Assembly (NCBI GenBank): GCA_021018815.1
Contig: JAITYX010000007.1
Span: 8,557,001-8,621,000, forward strand
DNA from: Talinum fruticosum
Lineage: Eukaryota > Streptophyta > Magnoliopsida > Caryophyllales > Talinaceae
DNA: 64,000 nucleotides
Direction: 5' to 3'
The notes beneath the pieces were generated by a model, which searched no databases, had not been told where the DNA came from, and worked only from the letters and a program-made list of their open reading frames with translations. This document shows, in pieces, positions 48,766-63,337 of this stretch (position 1 is its first letter; every line of letters starts with the position of its first letter). A program made the translations under genes and the position numbers.

Positions 48766-51700
48766 TTAGCCACGACCCTTCCCTCTCCTGAACCCATTAG
48801 AAAAGCGATTATTTCGTCTATCTGAATATCCGTTATTGCGACCTCCTCCTCTTCCACCAGTGAACCTACCTCCACCACCACCACTCCTACCAGAGAACCC
48901 CCTCGACCACTGCCACTCCCTGATCTTCCTCTTGGAGAGTCTCTCTCTTGTAACTGAGGCAAGGCTTTCACCACCTCCAAGCTCACATTGGCGCCGTTTT
49001 TCAGCCCTGTTACCATGAAAACAATGGAGAAATTAAGAAACAACCACCATCTCTAGCATTGACAAGAAAGATGAGCCACATGAGAGTTGAACCCAACTTT
49101 GAGGGTTTTTTTTTTTTTTTTTGGGGGGGCACAATTGAAGCATCATTTAACTCTCTGAAGCATATCTACTTGTTCACTTGTTCTTACGGATTACATACCA
49201 GTGAGGTAAATATCCAAATCATGGGCAGGAACATCCAGAACAGCCCCCTTCTGATCGGCAGTGATTGTAAGACCCTTTACTGCCTCCACCTTCTCCTCAG
49301 GCAAGAATCTCCTCAACATATTGAATGCAAAACTGATATAGCAGCAAAGGGTAATGTTATTCATTCATTGCACCTTATAACAGCATATACAATAGCATTT
49401 GTCTACATAAACCCCGTGTCGACGAAACTGAACGAGGTTGCAAACATAGCACTCAGATAAAAAAATTCGTTTCAAATAAAGGCTGAAAAATAAATGCCAG
49501 TTGAGAATCATTGTGAGTATCCAAATTTTAGTTTTTGGTGGGAGGAGGGAATCAACACTTTGGAAATACCTTTTTCTCACCAGTTTCAATCAGCCAGATA
49601 AAATTGCATGGACTAGTAAGTTTGACATAGTTGCAAGTTTTTTCAAACAATTTTGTGTAATTTGCTGGCCTCTTATAACAACATAAAGCAAGCCGTAAAC
49701 CAATTGTCATTGCCCCCAGAAACCACGAAAACGTCTGATGTAGTATCCACTGCCAATGCAACATACACAGAAAACATATGCTGTGAACTTAAAAAGTAAA
49801 AGAATTTCCAACAGACCCACAAAGACATTTTGGCATGGGAATCACGAAATAATTTGAGGAAAATTTAAAACTATAAGAACAAAAGCTAAAAGACAAGCCC
49901 AAAAAGGCACACTTCATCATAAAACCCTTAAAGGAAACTATTTGTGTGAAGCAAGTGGAGATGTGATAATGTGAGTGGGGTAGAGGAAGGAAGAAGGGAC
50001 AATGAACAAGGTTTAATAATCCACTTACGAAGGTGTATAGATTGGTCTTCCAGCCTCAAGGAATAGAGTTACATAGTTCTCCATGCCACTGAGAAGAGAT
50101 CTTTCCTTTATGTCTGTGTAACCCTGACAAAAGCACCATAACTCTGTTAATTTTCCTCCCAGTCAAAATACACTTTCGAGTTTTAATTCATAGACTAGAA
50201 CTTACAGCAGCCTTTGCAAGTGCTTTTGCAAGTAGTTCCACCGCTGATAGACCAGAACTATTTAATAGCTCCTCAGCAGCATTCTTGAATGCAGGAATCA
50301 CACTGCATTTTGGACCACGGTGGAGGCAGTAGATAAGACGATAACTGAGGAATGTAGAATCATAGCTTGAAATGAAGCAAATTCTAACCTATCAGAGACT
50401 TGGACGATGGATTCTGCTGCTTCTACCCCAGCAGCTTTAGCAACATCAGCTGGCTGAGGTGCGGATAAATGCTCAAATTTTACACCAGATTCTCTTGCTA
50501 TCTTCGAGATATTTGACCTCTTTGGATCGTAAAGCATTACAGCAACCCCGTATTTCCTGCAGGTAATATAATTAATCAGTTTGGTAACTTGTACCCATTT
50601 GTTTTCACCTAATCAGGGTAGCATTGAATACCTGCTCTTCCTGTGCGGCCTGAACGATGGATGTAGGCTTCAACATCACGAGGAGGTTCACACTAAACCC
50701 CAGAAAAGAAAAGAAACAAAATCTTACTTAGTAAGACTCAACAAACAAAACATGTACTCTAGCAAAAATCACGAAGCATGAAACTCACTTGAATTATTAA
50801 TTGCACATCATTGATATCAAGGCCTCTTGCTGCTACATTAGTGGCTACAAGTGTCATAAATTTTCCAGATCTAAATCCAGAAAGTGTCACCTGCCATTGA
50901 ACAAATCGACATATTTCTTCAAACACCCAAAATAATCATTGATATCACAACTTTGGCCCGAAGAGGCAATCCAATGCAAGAACCAAAAAGCAACTGCACA
51001 AATCAACAGCTTACTTCGCGCTGGGCCTGTTGTATGTCTCCGTGCAAAGCTCGTGCACCTGGCAACGACCCAGCCAGCTGAGAAGCAGAGTCTTTTGTCT
51101 CGTTGAAAATTATTGTACGGCCTCCACTGAATTAGTATCATATCAGGATAAAATACTAATGTAACAACTGCTTAAGAGGGCTCAGAACTTCAGGCGCATT
51201 TTCATAGACAAAAAGGACCAACCAACCTGCTATAGCAACGAATGATGTCGGGAATGAGCTCAGACCTAGCAGAGGCAGAACAAGGGATGACAATGTGCCT
51301 AACATTGGTGCTGGCCTTCATCTTTTGATCATTGACAAGATCTACAGTTTTCTTATCGGATTTTAGAAATCTGGAAGAGATCTTGAAAACACAAGAACTC
51401 TGTCTAAGTTATATGCTACAAGAAACTGAAGAAAACTACTTTTATGTTAGAAATTGCAACGTTGGTTCACACTGAAGAGGATACTCACATGCTTGACCCA
51501 ATCAGGCAAAGTAGCACTAAATAGAAGCGTCTGAACTTTGCTAAGATCCCGCACCTTTCCTGTGAAATTCGTTGATACATTACGACATTATATTATGAAA
51601 ATTAGATAAAAATAAGGACATTTACAAGTCACTCTTCCAGCTTCTAATGATCTAATTAGAGTTGGCTATGAACACAAATTGATAGGCTCCAAATGGATAG

Positions 51701-54700
51701 AGCAACCAAATAATTACTCCTCTCTTCCACAGCAAAAGAATGGCACTGCCAAAAGACATAAGCTGCTTTACCTAATATCAATTCAACATCATCAACGAAG
51801 CCCATCCTGAGCATTTCATCAGCCTCATCAAGGACTCGAAATAGCAATGAACCCACATTAAGACAACCTTTCTCCATGAGATCCTTAAAAATGTTTAACT
51901 GAAGTAAGTCTAGATAGCATACAAATGAACTTATAAGTGCTTTATGCTAAGCGATGTTAACGTAAGAAAATGATTATTATAAGATACCTTCACACGCCCA
52001 GGTGTTCCAACAACAATGTCAACCCCTCGTTTTAAGCTAATTATTTGAGATTGGAAGGGAGCTCCTCCATATACACAGCAAGGCATAAGTCCTAGGGCAC
52101 TCCCATAAGCTTCAAAGTCAGCATGCACCTATAAATACAGAGCAACAAAGAAACCAAAAACTTGAGAAAAGAGGGAAATGTTCATTGGTAAGTCCTTGTT
52201 AGGAGGAATTCAGACTTGCTAATCATCTTCTGCCTCATACCTGAGTTGCCAATTCCCTCGTAGGTAAAAGCACAAGGACACTTGGCAACCTTCCGTAACC
52301 ACTCTTTCTTAAGGCTTTGGCGCGTCCATTCACCAAAGACTCTAATATCGGTAAGACAAAAGCAAGAGTCTTTCCCTGTGCAATCATGAAGCATTAAGGC
52401 ATAGTGTTAGGAATTATGCACCACTCTAAAACCACTTGTTCAGTGAAACTAGAGCTGCCGAAGCGATTTAGGATGATAGAAACAATATTAAGAATTTAAT
52501 AGAAATCTACAAACAGTAAAGAGATAAGGATTTAACATGGAAAATCCAACTTGGGAAAAACCGGAGGTGGCACAAGCATAAATAAATCCACTATCATGAG
52601 AGAGTATAAGAATGATCTCAAACCCCGAGACTTTTCCAAACCTGACATATCCTAATCTCACACCACTCACCTTACTATATCACTCTTCAATTGGATGCTC
52701 TCCAATTGGCTCTCCAAGATCTATATCGACTCTTGGATTATTGGCTCATTACAATGATAGAAAAAACCCCTTTAAATAGAAAAGGAAACACCCCGAACAT
52801 ACATTGACTCTCACTGCAATTACATAGCCATAAAACCGAGCCATCAATGCAAGAAACAATGAGAATAGATGAAATCGAGCAACAGGTGACAGGACATGAC
52901 CGGACATGGCCTGACCATGTCACCTGACATGGTCATGTCCCCTTGTGTCCCTCGAGTTGTGTTAGTTGTTCTAAGCCTTGAACTTAATTTTAGCACATCA
53001 TTTAATAATCTCCACCTTGGATTGAAATCCCCGAAACCTTGCTCGCCACCTCAAACCTACGTCTCCTTCTCGAGAGATAGCAACCAAGAGGGCTCCACCC
53101 CAAACAACAATCACATGTTGCAAACACCCACTAAATCCAAGCTCTCCTTGGACTTAGCTAAAGGAATCATCTCCATCAACCCTTTTTTCTTACATGATCT
53201 AACCACATATCAAATAGGCAAACTAAACCATCACCTATAGATTTACCTAAAACTATTGCCATCACCTATAGATTTACCTGAAACTATTGAAAAACCTTGA
53301 AGGATGTAAAAACCTCCGCACCTCGAACCCTTCAACAAAACCTCGAGAATCTCTTGACACCTTCAAGGCTCCATCTTCATCTAAATACCTTAGCCCTTTA
53401 ACTTTAAGGGCATCCATGTTGAACTTTAGTTAAGGTCTTCACAACACCATCATAAGTTTTAATCTAAACTGTACAAATTTCGATAATAGAGCATTGGACA
53501 TCATTGCCCAAATTGACATCACCGGAATCAATAGTATCACATGTGAAAAACAAATCTTTGTTAGGACATATATGAAAAGGACATCTAGAATCTAAAACCC
53601 ATTTAGAGTAATTTCCCTTTTGATGATAAGCAAGCAAAACATCACCATCTTACTCAATATCAACAATAGCAAAACCGGCTTCGACAAATTCTAAGAGTCT
53701 TCCTCTTTTCATTTTTGCCTTTAAAGCCTTAAGTTTTCGACACTGATTTCTTATGTCCAGGTTTCTTACAAAAGTAACAATCTCCCTCAAACTTGTACTC
53801 AAAAACCCTCGTAGTAGTTACCATTTACTTGATAAGCCTTCGACTCTATTATCATAACACACTTCAAAGTCAAATTTTTCTTTTGATAACATGTCACACT
53901 TGACATCCTCATAACACAACACTTCACTATTACTTCACTATTACTGTGAAGCATAATTTCTTTAAAGCGCTTATATGAAAAGGGCAGGGAGACAATAAGA
54001 AGAATAGTTTTATCCTCATCATCTATATCAACCTCCAAATTCTCTAAGTCCAAGAGAATGGAATTAAACTAATCAAGATGATTTTGAATAGATGTACCTT
54101 CACTCATGCGGATCGTGAACAACCGCTTTGGAGCCAGATCTTGTTGACAAGGCTCTTTGACATGTAGATGAGCTCCAACTTTGCTCATAACTCCACAATA
54201 GTCTTACAATGAACGACTTCACTAAGTACCCGATTCGTGATGCTTCGAGTAACTCGCCTTTTCATCTAACTCCTCCCAATCCTCTAGGTCGTAGAGTCGG
54301 GCTTCTTCCCAAGTGTTTCTTCAATCCGCTTTGGGTGAGAATGACCCTCATCTTGACTTTCCATAAACCGAAACTAATTTTTCCATCAAACTTCTCGATA
54401 TCAAACTTGGTAACGAATGTCATCCTAGTATCCGGGCTTTGATACCACTTATTAGGAATTATGCCCCACTCTAAAACCACTTGTTTGGTGAAATTAGAGC
54501 AAATAATGCGAAGCAATTTGGGATGATAGAAATAATACCAAAAATTTGATGGAAATCAATTAAAACACAAGGATTTAATGTGGAAAACCCAACTTGGGAA
54601 AAACCACGGGCGGCACAAGCACAAACAAATCTACTATTATGAGAGAATATAAGAATGATCTCAAACCCCGAGACCTTCATAAACCCGAGATATCCCAATA

Positions 54701-56135
54701 TCACACTGCTCGCCTCACAATAGTATTCTTTAATTGGATGATCTCCAATTGGCTCTCCACGATTTATATCGACTCTTTTGGATTATGTTCTTGTTGAAAT
54801 GATAGACAAAACCCCCTTTTAATAGAAAAGGAAACACCCATGAACCTACATTGACTAACACTACAACTACATAGCCATAAAACCAAGCCATCTATGCAAG
54901 AAACAGATGAAAATGGTCAAAATCGAGCAATAGGCACAAGGACATGGCCAGCACGACCGTGTGGCCTAACACGGCTACGTGCTACGCGTCCTTCGCTTCT
55001 CTAGCCGTGTAAAACGGCCATTCCTCGTGTCCCACAGGTCATGCCAACTATTCCAAGCCTTGGGCCATCATTTAACATATAGCATTAACATTAATCTAAA
55101 CCCTATATGGCACACAGATATTAATTTGAAATGCAACAAGAGGAATGAAGCTCTAGGATAAGCAACTTGTATGAAATAAAGTTTTGAGCAATCTTCACCA
55201 ACCAGTAGGATTATATGAGCCACTAGCTGGCAAACCTTATGTATTGGAAAATTTACATATGCCGAAACTTTTCTGCTACTATATCTCTAATTTAGAAGCT
55301 TTGTTTTCACTTTTATGAACTTCCATTTAGCAGCTCGACTGTAATTCTGTAATTTAAAGCCAGTCTTTGTCATTAAGCTTGATTTCCAGGCTCCAAATAT
55401 ACACCAAAGAAGAATCTAATCCTCCCTCAATTCAAAACTTCTGAATAAACACAAGAGTATGCACCCGAAATCATCTGAAAGAATTGAAATTTAACAAAAT
55501 GCAGACCTTACAAAATAATGTCAAGTGATAAACTAGGCCTTCAACTCAACGTTGCGTCAATTAGATGCACTTTTTATCTCAATTCGGTTCAATCAAATGT
55601 CATTTTCCCACAAAGCCATCCCTTAAACATTTCAAAAACAAACACTACCTGGCCAGTCCTTGCACGACCCACCAAATCCGACCCACGGAGAACGACGTCA
55701 AAGGTCATGGCTTGAATGGGGAACAATGATTTGATCCCCTTGGAACTCAACACATCTTTCAACGTTATTGAGATCTGAAAATTAGAAAGCGCATGACGGT
55801 TTTCCTCCTCGTCACCATCATCACTGACCTCCATCAGCTTCTTGCCCTTAAAATTTACAGGCTCGCCCAGTTCAGAACTGGTCTCACTCGTATCAAATCC
55901 CTCCAATTTCTCAGCTCCGCTTCTTCGTCTTTGTCTTACCCTTCTCTCTGTGCTCACTGCCACTCTTCTCCTGATCAGAATGTTCCCTCTTCTTCTTATT
56001 TTTCTTCTTCTTCTCCTCTTCCTCTTTCTTACTCTCCTTGTCAGATTCTAGGGTCTCTAATCTCAGTTTCCTCTTCATGTGATTTGGGGTTTCAGGGTCA
56101 GGCGAGGGAAAACCGGGCATAGCAAGAGAAGGCAT
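48766..56135 (-). CDS. RH7: DEAD-box ATP-dependent RNA helicase, RH7/PRH75-like
   Basis: Fourteen exons: 56135-55649, 52375-52241, 52128-51988, 51883-51772, 51559-51489, 51381-51227, 51126-51015, 50890-50789, 50692-50632, 50556-50389, 50302-50206, 50123-50029, 49332-49199, 49006-48766; about 704 residues. Order: acidic/Lys-rich N-terminus, Q motif [51 protein letters not shown], then a GUCT domain and a Gly/Arg-rich tail ending RRGKGRG. The GUCT domain and G-rich tail assign it to the nucleolar RH7 (PRH75) group, with roles in rRNA processing and cold tolerance (family knowledge). One-base breaks lie at 50546-50549 (exon 10) and 48898-48902 (exon 14). Exon 1 has a further shift around 55915-55950 that needs two bases, or one extra, to resolve. 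Intron 1 (3.3 kb) hosts a copia element. Confidence 0.93.
52405..55077 (-). mobile_element. gag-only Ty1/copia element in helicase intron 1
   Basis: Two diverged LTRs at 52405-53007 (603 bp) and 54450-55077 (628 bp) begin TGTTAAATGATG (TATTAAATGATG in the left one) and end CCTAACA/CCTAATA on the minus strand. The primer site TGGTATCAAAGC (complementary to initiator tRNA-Met) lies at 54436-54447 beside the right LTR, and a polypurine tract (AAGGTGGAGA) beside the left. Flanks CATAG/TATAG match in 4 of 5. The 1.44-kb interior keeps only gag pieces ([20 protein letters not shown] near 54400; [19 protein letters not shown] near 54040); pol is missing. The orientation is that of the host gene. LTR divergence indicates an old insertion. 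Confidence 0.88.
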
Positions 56136-57203
56136 TGGAGGACAGAGAAAGTGATGGGAGAGAAAGGAGGCGGGGTTTCCTCCTACTAGAGAGAGGGAGT
56201 TATTTCTTGGTGTTAAGGTTCGTAGTAGGAGGAAACCGTTAGTGTTCTCATTTATTTTATTTTTTTCCTTTAGTGATGGTGCGTCCTTTTTAACGGAAAT
56301 TTGAATTCTGATGGGCGGTTTTTCACATAAATTATTTATGAAACATAAAATGCGAGTGGATCATAAATAAATGATATATACTAAATTACTACAGTTAGAT
56401 AATAGATACAATAAAAATGACAATGTTGTTTGTGGAATATTGGATGTAATAAGTTTCATATTTAAAGGAGCAGTGGAAAAAAGGGTTTTTTGCAGCTTAA
56501 AAAAAAAAAAAGGAATGAAGGAAGAAAGAAAAGTACAGGCAGTTTCATTTTATGTTTCTTATTTAAAAAGTAATTTAGAATCGTATTTTTTATTTTAAAA
56601 AAATTTATATCAAGCCTAGCATTCAAATGAACTCAAAATCATAATGTTAATGGACGAGCAAGATAGGCAACCCAAAATGCAAAATTTAAAATGGATTGCA
56701 AAATCAGAAATATGTATTTTTGAAGCTCCATTGACTTAATTTTCAAACAAAGAAGACATTGTATTTGAGAAACAAGTTCAAGAAGCCATTGAATTCACTG
56801 TCCAGCAACACAATTGACGCAGCCCAGCTTCCTGTGAAAAGCTGCAACGCCTTTCGGCTTCTTAATCCTCTTTGCTTTTTTAGGTATTGTTTTGCCTTTT
56901 ATTTTATAACGTAATTGTTTTCATTATGTGGATCGGAATATTGACGAAACCCATGGTTTTGGCATACCCATGTCTGTTTGTATCGTATCCATGAGTTGTA
57001 GGAGAAAAACCGCGTACTCTGGTTGGAATGCAGAGTCTTATTAAAGAGTCTCAGTACATTATCCTGCTCCTCAAGGTTAATATGGAGAGGAGAGAAGTCA
57101 CAGAACACCAATTCATACAACATTGCGGTTGAGATCTGGTATCGAGTCATTGAGGGAGCCTACAGCTAAATAAAACCTGACGCTGACAATAGTTCATTTG
57201 ACT
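56136..57203. other. intergenic between helicase 5' end and P450 3' end
   Basis: No gene seen. The first 100-150 bp upstream of the helicase ATG are the likely leader. A poly(A/T)-rich part (about 56490-56620) and a minus-strand frame at 56899-57150 show no recognisable domain. Confidence 0.5.
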
Positions 57204-60749
<3,546 letters not shown>

Positions 60750-61092
60750 ACTCTGGTTGATTTCACAGCTTTCCCTGTGCCTATGGTGCTTATCCAACAA
60801 TCATTGTTATTATTATACCATTATTAATATATCGTGGTCTTTATAATCCAACGCCTAATCCATGCTTTGATATTCTGTTGTTTACACAGTATAGTAATCA
60901 TATTGGAAGTGGTGGAAATTTATAAACTAATTTTTATTCACAAAAATAAATTTTAAATCTCGTTATGAATTTACATTTTGTATATGAGACGTCACTTTAA
61001 TGTATTAGGTGACAATAATTTACCTGTAAATTTCAATTCAACACGATAACTTTTTTTTCAAAAAATAAGTAACAATAATTAGATAATATGTT

Positions 61093-61298
61093 GTCAAAGA
61101 GGCTAGTGGCGTGATGGCCACTAGTTCTATCCTCCACCCACCATACCCAGGGTTCAAATCCGGGTGGGAATAATATTCCTCATTTTATGAGGATATTGTG
61201 TGATGGAAGATAATGGGCCGACACTCCCTTATCCCTCGACTGGTGAGCTTTCACGTGAGATAGAGGTTCAATAGGTGGTCCGCTTACTAAAAAAAAAA
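61093..61298 (+). mobile_element. tRNA-derived SINE with 16-bp target duplications
   Basis: A 206-bp element with an A-box-like TAGTGGCGTGATGG, a B box GGGTTCAAATCC at about 61152, an unrelated body and a 3' poly(A) tract. Identical flanks AATTAGATAATATGTT occur at 61077-61092 and 61299-61314. Length, Pol III boxes, A tail and long perfect target duplications are diagnostic of a recent SINE retroposition by LINE machinery. Confidence 0.94.
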
Positions 61299-61359
61299 AA
61301 TTAGATAATATGTTATCTATTTCTTATTGACTTAGCAAATCAAAACGATCCATCACTTT

Positions 61360-61563
61360 TAATTGGCCCATAACACAAGCAATAATGTACTTAGAAGATA
61401 TTTTAGCTGCTCTTTTCTGTTGTTTTTCAAGCTGGTAGGGTCGCGCGGATTCTGAATCTGACGGCGTCGCGACTCGCGGGGTTAGGGTTAGGGTTAGGGT
61501 TTGGGACGAGTCTCTCTTCCCAACGAATATCCTATATTTACCCTTCGGAGCTTCTCGTCTCAG
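61360..61563 (+). promoter_or_regulatory. site II plus telo-box promoter upstream of the snoRNA repeats
   Basis: GGCCCATA at about 61366-61373 (TATGGGCC on the other strand) is a site II element. A run GGGTTAGGGTTAGGG ends in TTAGGGTTT (61479-61502), an exact telo-box. The pair is characteristic of plant promoters of ribosomal-protein, translation and snoRNA genes (known). It lies about 200-400 bp upstream of the first snoRNA-like unit. The transcription start is not determined. Confidence 0.55.
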
Positions 61564-61751
61564 ATGCAGCTCAATTGTCTTCGGCTCAAGGTCAGCCCAC
61601 AGCAGTCTTCCCTTTCTCTCTCCCCTCCCCTTCTCTGATTCATTTTAGTTCCCTTTATGATTGTGTTTATGCGATTTCGAAATCAGAAACAAAGCCAAAT
61701 ATTTTGGGTGATCAGAAACAAAAACCAAAAATTTTGGGGTCATCAGCAGCG

Positions 61752-61835
61752 ATGATTATAAAGTAATTCCTCGTTCTGAATGCCATTGCCATGGCATGAC
61801 AGACTCTTATTACACCCATAGAATATGAGCTCTGA
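61752..61835 (+). ncRNA. box C/D snoRNA candidate, copy 1 (guide to 18S rRNA)
   Basis: Box C ATGATTA (6/7 to RTGATGA) at 61752, D' CTGA at 61776, C' ATGACAG at 61796, D CTGA at 61832: correct order and an 84-base span. The 11 bases before D' (AATTCCTCGTT) are fully complementary to AACGAGGAATT of plant 18S rRNA near its 3' end. The fifth base upstream of D' faces an A that, counting from the decoding-site Cm1645, falls at about A1579 in Arabidopsis numbering, a position I recall as 2'-O-methylated. The terminal stem is weak. The target of the D guide (GAATATGAGCT) is unknown. Confidence 0.72.
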
Positions 61836-62017
61836 AACTTAAACCCCTTGTTTAATTTTCCTTTTTCTTTATTGAAAGAATAATCGCTAACTATTATTAC
61901 GGGATAATGTATTTGCTAGAACGGAAGTCCCTCGTATCGATTTTGTGATTTAGCAACTTGAAAAAAAAAGGAAGTTTTTTTCTTTATTTTTGGTGGGAGG
62001 TGCTTTTCAGCAGCCAT

Positions 62018-62104
62018 GATTATAAAGTAATTCCTCGTTCTGAATGTCATAGCCTTGGCATGACAGACTCTTATTACACCCATAGAATATGAGCTGTGAA
62101 AACC
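62018..62104 (+). ncRNA. box C/D snoRNA-like, copy 2
   Basis: Nearly identical to copy 1 over about 85 bases (starts ATGATTATAAAGTAATTCCT), 266 bp downstream, with the same D' guide (AATTCCTCGTT) and D' CTGA intact. The D box is changed (GTGA instead of CTGA), so it may be a decaying duplicate or use a weak D box. Confidence 0.55.
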
Positions 62105-62329
62105 CTCCCCCTGTTTATCTTAACTTTTCGGTTTGAAGTGGGGATTCTTGGAAAATAGTAATTCTTTGGGCAGTCACTATCTGAGATCGCATGATATGAT
62201 ATCACAATCTGATAGGACTTGGAATCAGGAGATAATTAAATTCCTGTGGTGTTAACTGGGTTTTAAAATTGTAATTATAAATTGAATTGGTATCTAACTG
62301 TAAATCTCCCTTTAAAATTCTACGAATGG

Positions 62330-62990
62330 CATCGCTAGTTATATGTTCGGTCCCGAGTGGGGAGGAATCAGAGGATGGAGTTGACAAGTGGGCATTTGAC
62401 AGTATGATCTTCTGGTTGTGGAGTTTGTGAATGTTGATTTGAACAAGTGGGTTGGTGCAATGATTATAACTAATTTCTGAGTTCCGAATGCTTCTAGTGG
62501 CATGATAGACTCTTGTTGTGCATTTTGGAGTCTAATAGCAAAGTGGACTTGAAGCTAGTGTTGGTCTTTTGCTCCGAATAGTTGGCATAGGATTCTTATG
62601 GTGTACCAACTGCGAATATGTCTAAGCGCTACACTCCATGGTGCCCCACAAAAAAAACCCTAAAACCTGTTATGTTGGTCTACTATTTGGTTATGGTATC
62701 GCCAGTATGTTCGGTCTCGAGTGGGAGGATGGAGTAGACATGTGGACATTTAACAGTATGATCTGCTGGTTGTGAAGTGTGTAAATGTTTGAGGTAACAA
62801 GTCGACTCGTGCAATGATTATAATTAATTTCTGAGTTCTGAATGGTTTTAACTATCAGCTAGATAATGCAGGAGAACCGGCCGTTGCTGCTGCCAATGGT
62901 GCATTTTAGAGTCTAGGATTGGACTTGAAATGAGTGTCTTTTGCTCCAACTAGTTGTGTAGCGCCCAAAGAGAAACTCTAAAACCTGTTC
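62330..62990 (+). repeat. two further degenerate units of the snoRNA-like repeat
   Basis: Two roughly 360-bp units (about 62330-62640 and 62690-62990) share GTATGATCT(T/G)CTGGTTGTG, GTGCAATGATTATAA and TTTTGCTCC. The ATGATTATAA-TAATTTCTGAGTT cores at 62460 and 62813 derive from the same core as copies 1 and 2, but the guide is altered (an extra A, T for C). They are probably nonfunctional or retargeted copies. Confidence 0.6.
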
Positions 62991-63337
62991 TGTAAGTCTA
63001 TTTTAGAACCTTATGATCGAAGAGCACATGATATCCTTTTTGAGATATATAATGGATTTTTCTACATAAACCCTTATGGAACACGGTACATTTTAAAGAA
63101 ACAACCAGAAGTTTTGCTGACAATCTCTGAGCAAGGTATTATTTGTTTGGTATATCTTTTATTTCAAGTGTCAACACAAGTGATCCAAAAAAAAAAATAA
63201 GTTTCAATACAAGCTAAAGGTTGATATGGGGAGAACAATATTTCATAAAGACAATAATGATTGAGATATGGGTATTAAGGATGACTGCGTCTACTGCTGA
63301 ATAAAAGCTGTCATTACTGATAGTAGTTCAGTATGCT

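Noticed and set aside
61479..61502. Interstitial telomere or chromosome end
   Set aside because: Only about three units, inside a promoter context with a canonical telo-box; no further telomeric DNA on either side.
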